A stretch of 64,000 bases of DNA from Gelidibacter sediminis. Lineage in GTDB: Bacteria; Bacteroidota; Bacteroidia; Flavobacteriales; Flavobacteriaceae. Under the pieces are notes generated by a model that did not search any database, was not told where the DNA came from, and saw only the letters and a program-made list of their open reading frames with translations. Below are positions 16,391 to 24,054 of the stretch, one piece after another. The stretch lies in NCBI RefSeq assembly GCF_004364975.1, contig NZ_SOBW01000008.1:866610-930609 (forward strand), written 5' to 3'. The first letter of the stretch is position 1. The number at the start of each line of letters is the position of its first letter. A program made the position numbers and the translations under genes.

Positions 16391-18553
16391 ATGCACATTC
16401 ACGAAAAAACTCTTAAAGATATTGAATTCTATACCGTCCTTAATCAAATGGCAGCGCATTGCATAACCCAATTAGGAACGGAGAAGGCATTGCAGACCGT
16501 ACCATATTCTCAAAAACAGGACTTGTTGACGGCTTTAGCCTTAACTAATGATTATTTAGCTTCTTTTGACAATGACAATCGCATTCCAAATCATGGTTTT
16601 GAACCAATTACCAATGAAATAAAGCTTCTTAAAATAGAAAACTCAAATTTAGATACGGTAAGTTTTAGAAAGATAAAAGCCATATCTATTACGAGTAACG
16701 AGATAATAAATTTTCTGAAAAAATTCAAGGAATATTATCCTAACCTTCTCGAGTACGCGTCAACAATTACGGTTACCACAGAATTGATTACTCAAATTGA
16801 TGCCGTAATTGACAGATTTGGTGATGTTAAAGACAATGCTTCTGATGAGCTTTTTAGATTGCGGCAAGAGATAAATGTGGTGAGAGGAAAAATCAACCAG
16901 AGTTTTGGCGCGGCCTTAAATTCTTATAATGGCTTAGAGTATTTAGATGATATAAGAGAGTCCGTTGTTGATAATAAACGTGTCTTGGCCGTAAAAGCTA
17001 TGTATAGACGAAAGGTGAAAGGCGCTATTTTAGGTGGAAGTAAAACCGGTAGTATTGTCTATATTGAGCCTGAGGCCACCTTTAGATACACCAGAGAACT
17101 CCATAATTTAGAGTTTGAAGAAAAGGAGGAAGTCACCAGGATATTAAAACAACTGACCAATTATATCAGGCCATTTCGTAATTTATTGCAAGAATATCAA
17201 CTTTTCTTAACAAATGTAGATGTCATTTTTGCAAAGGCAAAATACGCCCAATCCATAAATGCAATTCTTCCTGAAATTATTGAAACTAAAGATTATATGT
17301 TAAGGGATGCCATTCATCCTTTACTCTATATTTCAAATAAACAGAAAAACAAACCTACATACCCGCAGTCTATTGAACTGCATCCCGAAAATAGAATTAT
17401 TGTCATCTCGGGACCTAATGCGGGCGGCAAAAGTATTACCCTTAAAACCGTTGGCTTACTTCAGGTGATGCTTCAAAGTGGTATGTTAATCCCTGTTCAT
17501 GAACGCAGTAAAGTCTGTTTGTTTGATCGTATTTTGACCGATATCGGTGATAATCAGTCTATAGAAAATCATTTAAGCACCTATAGTTACCGCTTAAAAC
17601 AGATGAATTACTTTTTAAAAAAATGCAACAAAAACACTCTATTTCTGATAGATGAGTTTGGAACGGGCAGTGATCCTGAATTGGGAGGGGCATTAGCAGA
17701 AACATTTTTAGAGGAATTTTACCATAGAGAAGCCTTTGGGATTATTACCACCCACTACTCCAATTTGAAAGTATTGGCTAATGAATTGCCGTATATGCAA
17801 AATGCCAATATGATGTTTGATGAAAAAAGTTTGGAACCGATGTTTAAATTGGCATTGGGCCAAGCCGGAAGTTCATTTACTTTTGAAGTGGCTCAAAAAA
17901 ATGGCATTCCCTACAGCTTGATTAACAGAGCAAAGAAAAAAATTGAACGTGGTAAAGTCCGTTTTGATGCCACTATTGCAAAACTTCAGAAAGAGCGCAG
18001 TAAACTCGAAAAGACAGAACAGTCTTTAAAGGTCAATGAACGTAAAACCCAATCTGAAGCTGAAAAACTTGAAGAAATTAATAATAAAATTCAGAAAAAA
18101 TTGGAAAGCTATCAAGAATTGTATGATAGCAACCAACGGTTAATTTATTTGGGACAGAAAGTGAATGATCTGTCTGAAAAATATTTTGACAACAAAAGAA
18201 AGCGAGAGCTGATGGACGAACTGTTCAAATTGGTACAAATAGAAAATTCAAAGCGCAAAAAGGTATCTGCCAAAGTCAAAAAAGTTCAGAAGGCAAAAGA
18301 ACAAAAAGTTATTAAAGAAGCTGAGAAAACAGTAGAAGTCATTCGCCAGAAAAAAAAGGCAGCCAAAAAGAAAGTTGATGCGGCGCCTAAGCCTAAACCA
18401 ACCTTTAAAGTTGGAGATCGGGTTCGTTTACAAGACGGAAGAGCGGTTGGGAGTATTGATAAAATAGAAAAGAATAAGGCATTTATTGATTATGGTATGT
18501 TTACGACCAGTGTAGATATGGAACAATTGGAATTGGTACAACGGGTGAAGTAG
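16391..18553 (+). CDS. mutS2: MutS2-family ATPase lacking the C-terminal Smr nuclease domain
   Basis: 720-residue MutS-like ATPase. Clamp and lever helices occupy ~1-300. Walker A GPNAGGKS is at 341-348, the Walker B region LIDEFGTGSDPE is around 419-430 (Asp421-Glu422), and the DNTQ-like switch is GDNQSIENHLSTYS. A long Lys/Glu coiled coil (~510-680) follows. The protein then ends in a short KOW-like segment, VGDRVRLQDGRAVGSIDKI. Typical MutS2 (~780 residues) carries an Smr endonuclease domain here; none is present and the frame is intact to the stop. It probably acts in recombination control or ribosome collision rescue without intrinsic nicking. Bacteroidota members of this length may be normal. 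Confidence 0.9.
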   Translation: MHIHEKTLKDIEFYTVLNQMAAHCITQLGTEKALQTVPYSQKQDLLTALALTNDYLASFDNDNRIPNHGFEPITNEIKLLKIENSNLDTVSFRKIKAISITSNEIINFLKKFKEYYPNLLEYASTITVTTELITQIDAVIDRFGDVKDNASDELFRLRQEINVVRGKINQSFGAALNSYNGLEYLDDIRESVVDNKRVLAVKAMYRRKVKGAILGGSKTGSIVYIEPEATFRYTRELHNLEFEEKEEVTRILKQLTNYIRPFRNLLQEYQLFLTNVDVIFAKAKYAQSINAILPEIIETKDYMLRDAIHPLLYISNKQKNKPTYPQSIELHPENRIIVISGPNAGGKSITLKTVGLLQVMLQSGMLIPVHERSKVCLFDRILTDIGDNQSIENHLSTYSYRLKQMNYFLKKCNKNTLFLIDEFGTGSDPELGGALAETFLEEFYHREAFGIITTHYSNLKVLANELPYMQNANMMFDEKSLEPMFKLALGQAGSSFTFEVAQKNGIPYSLINRAKKKIERGKVRFDATIAKLQKERSKLEKTEQSLKVNERKTQSEAEKLEEINNKIQKKLESYQELYDSNQRLIYLGQKVNDLSEKYFDNKRKRELMDELFKLVQIENSKRKKVSAKVKKVQKAKEQKVIKEAEKTVEVIRQKKKAAKKKVDAAPKPKPTFKVGDRVRLQDGRAVGSIDKIEKNKAFIDYGMFTTSVDMEQLELVQRVK

Positions 18554-18582
18554 GTTTTGATTTCTCTAACTAAACACAACCC

Positions 18583-18639
18583 ACTGAATACTGAATACTG
18601 AATACTTAACACTGAAAAACTGAGTACTGAAGACTGAAG
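18583..18639 (+). repeat. heptanucleotide tandem repeat, consensus ACTGAAN
   Basis: Eight tandem units: three identical ACTGAAT copies, then diverged ACTTAAC and ACTGAAA, a one-base insertion, ACTGAGT and two ACTGAAG. It fills the gap between mutS2 and the DCC gene, where no promoter or terminator is evident. Confidence 0.85.
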
Positions 18640-18689
18640 CCTGGATTCAAGCCATAATGAAAGAAATAAGAACAGTATAAAAAGAACCT

Positions 18690-19106
18690 ATGTCCATACC
18701 ATTAGAAAAAGACAAACAACTCATCCTTTTTGATGGCGTTTGCAACCTCTGTAATACTTCTGTGCAATACGTAATTAAACATGATCATCAGGATGTTTTT
18801 CGGTTTACGGCCTTACAAAGTGAGGTGGGGCAAGAAATTTTAGCGCAATTTAAGATTGATACTAGCAAAACTGACTCAATATTGCTTTATTCTAAAACAG
18901 ATGGCATTTCGTACAAATCTACGGCAGCCTTAAAAATAGCCTCAAAATTAGGGTTCCCTAGAAACCTCATAGCAACTTTCCTAATTGTACCTGTCTTTAT
19001 TAGAAATTGGGTATATGATTATATTGCACAAAATAGGTACAAATGGTATGGTAAAAAAGAGGAATGTATGATTCCCACTCCAGAACTAAAATCAAAATTT
19101 TTATAA
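18690..19106 (+). CDS. DCC family thiol-disulfide oxidoreductase-like protein (DUF393)
   Basis: 138 residues. The defining motif is DGVCNLCN at residues 15-22, giving a CxxC pair at Cys18 and Cys21 after the LILFD strand. It continues with FRFTALQSE, a SxALKIASKLG helix and a C-terminal NRYKWYGKKEEC segment, all standard for DUF393. The thioredoxin-like fold suggests redox activity. No partner is indicated. It ends at a strong bidirectional terminator. Confidence 0.9.
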   Translation: MSIPLEKDKQLILFDGVCNLCNTSVQYVIKHDHQDVFRFTALQSEVGQEILAQFKIDTSKTDSILLYSKTDGISYKSTAALKIASKLGFPRNLIATFLIVPVFIRNWVYDYIAQNRYKWYGKKEECMIPTPELKSKFL

Positions 19107-19115
19107 TATTAATAT

Positions 19116-19149
19116 AAGTAAAAAGTCCTCAAATGAGGACTTTTTACTT
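19116..19149. terminator. strong bidirectional terminator
   Basis: A perfect 15 bp stem (AAGTAAAAAGTCCTC with its complement) and a four-base loop AAAT, with A and T runs on both flanks. It separates the convergent DCC gene and the ATP-grasp operon. Confidence 0.9.
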
Positions 19150-19201
19150 CTATATTCTATTTCAAATATTTAAGATAATATACCCATCGAACTTGTATTA
19201 A

Positions 19202-20242
19202 TTACAAAGTAGCCAATCGACTATTATAAAGATAGTCACTGTACATGTTTTTATAGTATACCTTGCGTTCAATAGACTCAATAACAGGTGTCGCAAAATT
19301 AGTATCGTACATTTGTCCCATCACATTTAATCCGCCAGGACTAAATACATTAATTTCCATTAATTTGGATCCAACAATATCAATTCCTACTAAAAACATT
19401 CCATCTTGCACCAGTTTTGGTTTAACAATATCCGCCAATTCCATAATCTGATCCGTCATTTTTACCTTTTGAGGTTTTCCTCCTGCATGTATATTACTTC
19501 TAATATCACCTGAAGCGTTTACTCTTTGCATTAAAGCATATTGACCGTTTACTTGTAATGGTTCACCATTCATGATAAAAAGTCGTGTGTCGCCTCCTGT
19601 AGCTTCTGTGAGGTATTCTTGAGCAATTACGAATCCATCTCTACAAATAGCATCTATTGTTTGTGAAAGATTGTGTTCATTCTTTTTATCCATCATAAAC
19701 ACATTTGTACCACCAGATCCCTGCAATGGTTTTAAGATCATTTTTTGCTTTTGTTCCTTAAAAAACTCTTTTATTTCATTATGATCTCTAGTAATGATGG
19801 TTTTTGGGCGAATAATTTCAGGAAAATGTTGGAAATACATTTTATTGACTGCCCCTGCCAAACTACTAGGGTGGTTTAAAACAATGACCCCATTTCTCAT
19901 GGCAATTTCTCCAAAAATAAAAGCGGCATTATAAGCCCAATCACGTTCATTTATTTCATCAGCTGGATTATTTCGCAAAAACAGAACGTCTAAATCTTGT
20001 GATGAAAGGGTCGTAAATTCTTCCTTCTGAACAGCTTTAAAATACGTTTCTTCGCTTTTAAAGGTTTTGTCCTTAACAGTTTTACACCGTACTGACAAAT
20101 GGCCTTTTGAGGCATATGATAATTCTCCAACACCAATAAAAAAGACTTCATGCCCTCTTTTATAGGCCGCAAAGCCCAGTGCAGGTGTTGTGTAATTCCA
20201 CTTTTCTGTGGCATGATCATTTATAATAAAAGCTATTTTCAT
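19202..20242 (-). CDS. GshB-like ATP-grasp ligase (glutathione-synthetase family; substrate uncertain)
   Basis: 346 residues. The N-terminal pre-ATP-grasp domain starts MKIAFIINDHATEKWNYTTP and includes LRNNPADE, as in GshB. The glycine-rich loop is LKPLQGSGGTNVF and the metal site is MEINVFSPGG, equivalent to EINVTSPT in E. coli GshB. The enzyme should join a carboxylate to an amine with ATP via an acyl phosphate. No gshA is in the window and the organism carries bshA, so glutathione synthesis is doubtful. It is the last gene of a tight three-gene operon, starting 12 bases after the DUF1704 gene, with a strong terminator behind it. Confidence 0.85.
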   Translation of the reverse strand: MKIAFIINDHATEKWNYTTPALGFAAYKRGHEVFFIGVGELSYASKGHLSVRCKTVKDKTFKSEETYFKAVQKEEFTTLSSQDLDVLFLRNNPADEINERDWAYNAAFIFGEIAMRNGVIVLNHPSSLAGAVNKMYFQHFPEIIRPKTIITRDHNEIKEFFKEQKQKMILKPLQGSGGTNVFMMDKKNEHNLSQTIDAICRDGFVIAQEYLTEATGGDTRLFIMNGEPLQVNGQYALMQRVNASGDIRSNIHAGGKPQKVKMTDQIMELADIVKPKLVQDGMFLVGIDIVGSKLMEINVFSPGGLNVMGQMYDTNFATPVIESIERKVYYKNMYSDYLYNSRLATL

Positions 20243-20254
20243 TTTTTATATAAT

Positions 20255-22093
20255 TTAATTAACAAGTTCAACAATATTGATGCCTTCACGTAGTTTTTGC
20301 AAACGTATTTTTACATCGTCACGAGCTAAAAACCGAGGTAAAATAGGCTGTTTCAATACCTTGCGGTATAATAATTCTTCAATTAATTTAATATGTGTAA
20401 CATTAAATTTTCCCGTATACAATGGCTCTATGCGGCCACCATTTTCCAAATAGGCCATTAAATCTATCAGACCAGCTAAATACACCGCATCTTTGGTAAG
20501 CCCACCACCTCTATATACACGCATACTTATGTAATAGGCAACCCTATCAGGAAATGCGTAGTCAGTTCTCAAGAGATTAAAAGTTTCAATAAAATTGGCA
20601 TTGTCTATCATGGACTGTACGGCAATCACCCTACCCGCCAACAACCGAAGCCTATTAATAGTCAGGCCACCTACCAAATACTCTGCAATAACAGCCAAAC
20701 CTTCTTGTAATTGATCATAACCTTCAAACCCTTCATGCATTTGTTTTAATGGCTGACTCTTACCATTACAATAGGTTAAAATATGGGTTCCAATTTCGTG
20801 TTGTATGAGGGCATCACACCTATTGACATCCAAATTCATTTCTTCATTGATCAGTAATTTTGATTTTGAAACCATAATGCCTGCCACATCATCCCTAATC
20901 TCAATACCAAGGTCTAAATCTGGAAACTGTTGAATGTAATGGTCCATTTCACGTTGTGCAAACTCAGCAAACTCAATTCCGTTATAACGTTTAGAGCTTT
21001 TTATGGTCTCCGCTTTTGGATAGACTGCTAAGATATGTTTTGCGACATCTAGAATATCTTCCCTTATAACCCCATATAAACTTTCTCCAATAAACCTGAA
21101 ATTATCAGTACCTCGTTCTTCCAACATGATGAGTTGCTTTTCAATTTCAAGACGTTTTCCCCTTAAAATAAAAGCGATGGTAGGATCTTCAATTAGATCT
21201 ATAGGGATGTTATATAATTTTCGTTTTTCGAGCTCCGGGTCAACGGCAAGTAATCTGTACTTAAATGATGGTATCTTTTCATAATTATTTTGTACGAATT
21301 TGTCCCATTCTTCATTGCTATTTACAGGCGTCACTCGAAGCAGAAATGACATGCCTTCACTGATTTCGGCCAATTTGGTGTCAGAAGAAAGGGTGACCGC
21401 GTCAATGTGGGTTTTACCAAGCATCAAATAATTTTCGAAAGCATCGGTAGTTTGTACTCTTATAAATTCGTAAACCGCCCTTTTTATCGTTTCGGAAAAA
21501 ATGGTGTAGAATTTTCTAAAAAACAACGAAAACAATTGATTGGTTGCAGAATTCAAATAAACAGTAGGTACAGATATCCCGATAATAAGCGTTCCCTGTT
21601 TCTTTGACTGTTCCACATCTAGCAAGGGTTTCAGATGCTTAGGGTGTCTAAACTCTGTGTGAATGATTTTAGAGTCTACGTAAGACAAGGTTTTTCTAAT
21701 CTCACTAAAACCTTCCTTGAGAGCATTTACAGTTTCTAAAGATTTGCTCTTAGGACCATAAATTTGAAATTGACTTTTTAATGAGTCGTTATTAGGCCAT
21801 AATTCGAGAATCAAAAATGTTTCAAATTTTTTGGATGTGATCAATCTTATGGCTTCCAAAAGATGCGAAATTTCAACGTTTTCATCAACAATGATGTAAG
21901 ATGCTTGAGTTTTAAGCAATCGTGAAAAATAAACATCCCGTTCTGTATATCGGTAGACACAAATAAACGGGAGTAACTTATCAATATGTAAGAGACCTTT
22001 ATTTGGCAATTCCACATTAACAGGGACATGCTCTGTAATGTTATTACAAATTGTCTCAACTAACTCAGCATCTATATGGTAATCTTCAATCAT
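20255..22093 (-). CDS. DUF1704 / QEGLA-motif zinc metallopeptidase-like protein (MATCAP-related)
   Basis: 612 residues, often labelled flavohemoglobin expression-modulating QEGLA motif protein. The C-terminal half contains a zinc site HEIGTH at residues 432-437 (HExxxH) and the QEGLA motif at 463-467, followed by long helices. This is the DUF1704 family that includes the eukaryotic microtubule detyrosinase MATCAP, so carboxypeptidase-like activity is a reasonable prediction. The N-terminal ~230 residues are a separate domain that resembles the amidohydrolase-like or receiver-type folds seen in this family, without clear motifs. The start codon directly abuts the previous stop, so the two genes are surely co-transcribed. 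Confidence 0.85.
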   Translation of the reverse strand: MIEDYHIDAELVETICNNITEHVPVNVELPNKGLLHIDKLLPFICVYRYTERDVYFSRLLKTQASYIIVDENVEISHLLEAIRLITSKKFETFLILELWPNNDSLKSQFQIYGPKSKSLETVNALKEGFSEIRKTLSYVDSKIIHTEFRHPKHLKPLLDVEQSKKQGTLIIGISVPTVYLNSATNQLFSLFFRKFYTIFSETIKRAVYEFIRVQTTDAFENYLMLGKTHIDAVTLSSDTKLAEISEGMSFLLRVTPVNSNEEWDKFVQNNYEKIPSFKYRLLAVDPELEKRKLYNIPIDLIEDPTIAFILRGKRLEIEKQLIMLEERGTDNFRFIGESLYGVIREDILDVAKHILAVYPKAETIKSSKRYNGIEFAEFAQREMDHYIQQFPDLDLGIEIRDDVAGIMVSKSKLLINEEMNLDVNRCDALIQHEIGTHILTYCNGKSQPLKQMHEGFEGYDQLQEGLAVIAEYLVGGLTINRLRLLAGRVIAVQSMIDNANFIETFNLLRTDYAFPDRVAYYISMRVYRGGGLTKDAVYLAGLIDLMAYLENGGRIEPLYTGKFNVTHIKLIEELLYRKVLKQPILPRFLARDDVKIRLQKLREGINIVELVN

Positions 22094-22924
22094 TTAATTG
22101 GAATAAATATTATAGAAGTTGGAAGCGTGTTCTGGCAATTTCGATTTAAGCCCTTTTCTAATTGCAGAGACAACTTCTGGGAAAATAACCTGACTTTCTT
22201 CATCGCAATAAATTTTAGCCACTTCGGTTGCCAGCACTAAAGTATGATCAAAATGTTCTGTAATGAATTTCAGAAAATAACCATTACCCTGAAAAGTATC
22301 GTTAATTTTGGCTGTATTTGGGATGTCATTAGGCAATTTTATTTTCGAAAGATCTTGTCTCCAATCTTCTATAGAATTTTTAAAACGTTCATTATCTACG
22401 TTTGAAGTTCCTAAATTCCATGTTGGCACTGCCCTATCCCAGCGCTTCCAGTTATAACTATGCATGTCATAAACAATGCAGCAACCAAATTTCTCTTCCA
22501 GAGTTTTAATTAGCGCATAAACAACTCTATAAAAATTAGTGTGCTTTTCCAAACTTTGTGCTTTTTCGACCGCTGTTAAAGGTTCCTTCCACAATTGCTT
22601 GCCCCAGGCATCATCATATATAGCATTCTCAGGATCACGGTTAAGATCATATTCAAATCTTGAATCCATTCCAGAAATGACAATAGGATGATGTTTTACC
22701 ATATTTTCGGTTTCAGGATCTTCTTCATACCAACGCTCATACTCAGTATGTAAACACTTGGACCATAGTGACCTCCTAAATTGATGGCCATTATGCACTG
22801 CAGCACAAGCATACGGCACATAGTCGTCAATTTTTATGGTAAAGGAATAATCCGACGAAACGGCGTGAAATAGTTCTTTAGCTTCTATTTTAGAAATAAT
22901 GTCCTCAATTGATAATTTTTGCAT
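22094..22924 (-). CDS. N-formylglutamate amidohydrolase family protein
   Basis: 276 residues, first gene of the operon. Family features are ACAAVHNGHQFR (metal-binding His), GMDSRFEYDLNR near residue 76, IVYDMHSYN near residue 150 and a late EVAKIYCDE segment with conserved acids. N-formylglutamate amidohydrolases hydrolyse N-acyl-glutamate or related amides using a bound metal, but this COG3931-type subgroup is not the histidine-degradation HutG: no hut genes are nearby. The neighbours (metallopeptidase, ATP-grasp ligase) suggest action on a peptide-like amide. Confidence 0.88.
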   Translation of the reverse strand: MQKLSIEDIISKIEAKELFHAVSSDYSFTIKIDDYVPYACAAVHNGHQFRRSLWSKCLHTEYERWYEEDPETENMVKHHPIVISGMDSRFEYDLNRDPENAIYDDAWGKQLWKEPLTAVEKAQSLEKHTNFYRVVYALIKTLEEKFGCCIVYDMHSYNWKRWDRAVPTWNLGTSNVDNERFKNSIEDWRQDLSKIKLPNDIPNTAKINDTFQGNGYFLKFITEHFDHTLVLATEVAKIYCDEESQVIFPEVVSAIRKGLKSKLPEHASNFYNIYSN

Positions 22925-23095
22925 ATGACTATTTAAATACTTTAAAAATGGAAATTAAAGCATTCATGGCTGAAGAGTGAACTCATATCATAACAATTGT
23001 ATCGATTTTTGAATAGTTGGGTTGGTTTAAGAAATACTTAAGAATTTAGAGGTAGTGACAACAATGTTTAAACTGAACTTCTTTACGTTATACTA

Positions 23096-23125
23096 TTATC
23101 AAACTACTTTTTTAGAATACATTTG
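23096..23125 (+). promoter_or_regulatory. candidate promoter of the EamA transporter gene
   Basis: TTA (23096-23098), 19 bases, then TACATTTG (23118-23125), an exact TAnnTTTG match. The start codon is 23 bases downstream. Confidence 0.5.
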
Positions 23126-23148
23126 CAGGCTTATTAAATTTTATTTCC

Positions 23149-24054
23149 ATGAACACTAAATATTATGTTGCGGTCATCAGTGCCTTTAGCATTTGGGGCT
23201 TTTTTAGTGTAGTTTTAAAATCATTGGACGATTTTACTGCGTTTGACATACTGAGCTATCGCACCTTGGGATCTGTTGCAATCATGCTCTTTGTGTCTAT
23301 GGCACTGCGACCAAAAGTATTAAAAACCAATATAGTACTATTTAAAACGCTAGGGCGACTGGATAAGAGACGGATTGTTATAGTCAATATTTTAAGTGGT
23401 TTATTTTTAGCACTTAACTGGTATATCTTCATTTATGTAATGAACAATGTAAGTGTGAGTGCTACCTCTTTAGCGTATTTGATTTGCCCTATTTTAACTA
23501 TGGTATTGGCCTACATCATTCTGAAAGAAAAATTGTTTAAATTACAATGGGTGGCTGTGGTTTTAAGTTTAATAGGGTGTTTATTGCTTTCTTTGGGTAA
23601 TTTTACCGATCTGTTTTATAGTATGATCATTGCATTAACCTATGCATTATACTTGGTGTTGCAACGAAAGAATCAGGAAATGGATCGATTTTTAGTGCTG
23701 ACCTGTCAGGTATTTTTTGCCGTAATTTTTCTTTTACCGTTTATTATTAGCTATGATTCTCCTAATGAGAAAACACCATATTTCTATGGAATGTTGGCGT
23801 TAATAGCCGTGGTTTTTACCATCATTCCAATGTTTCTTAATATTTATGCCTTGCGAGGTCTAAACTCTTCAGTGGTAGGTGTTTTTATCTATTTAAATCC
23901 ACTGATTAATTTTGTTCTTGCTATCTTCTATTTTGAAGAAGCTATCAGTGTGTTAGAAGCAATTTGTTATATTTTGATAGTCATCTCAATTGTGATCTTT
24001 AATTTCTCGGCAATAAGGAATAGAATCAACAGAAGGCGTGCCACTCACATTTAA
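23149..24054 (+). CDS. rarD: EamA/RarD-type drug-metabolite transporter
   Basis: 301 residues with about ten hydrophobic helices and the internal duplication typical of EamA permeases. The opening YYVAVISAFSIWGFFSVVLK and the segment FDILSYRTLGSVAIM match the RarD branch (chloramphenicol-sensitivity protein). ALNWYIFIYVMNNVSVSATSLAYLICP is the conserved helix 3-4 region. It exports or imports small metabolites at the inner membrane; the substrate is unknown. It overlaps the convergent symporter gene by four bases at the 3' ends, so no terminator lies between them. Confidence 0.88.
   Translation: MNTKYYVAVISAFSIWGFFSVVLKSLDDFTAFDILSYRTLGSVAIMLFVSMALRPKVLKTNIVLFKTLGRLDKRRIVIVNILSGLFLALNWYIFIYVMNNVSVSATSLAYLICPILTMVLAYIILKEKLFKLQWVAVVLSLIGCLLLSLGNFTDLFYSMIIALTYALYLVLQRKNQEMDRFLVLTCQVFFAVIFLLPFIISYDSPNEKTPYFYGMLALIAVVFTIIPMFLNIYALRGLNSSVVGVFIYLNPLINFVLAIFYFEEAISVLEAICYILIVISIVIFNFSAIRNRINRRRATHI

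Noticed and set aside
22094-22924. Histidine-degradation role for the N-formylglutamate amidohydrolase
   Set aside because: No hutH, hutU or hutI genes are near, and the neighbours point to peptide chemistry.
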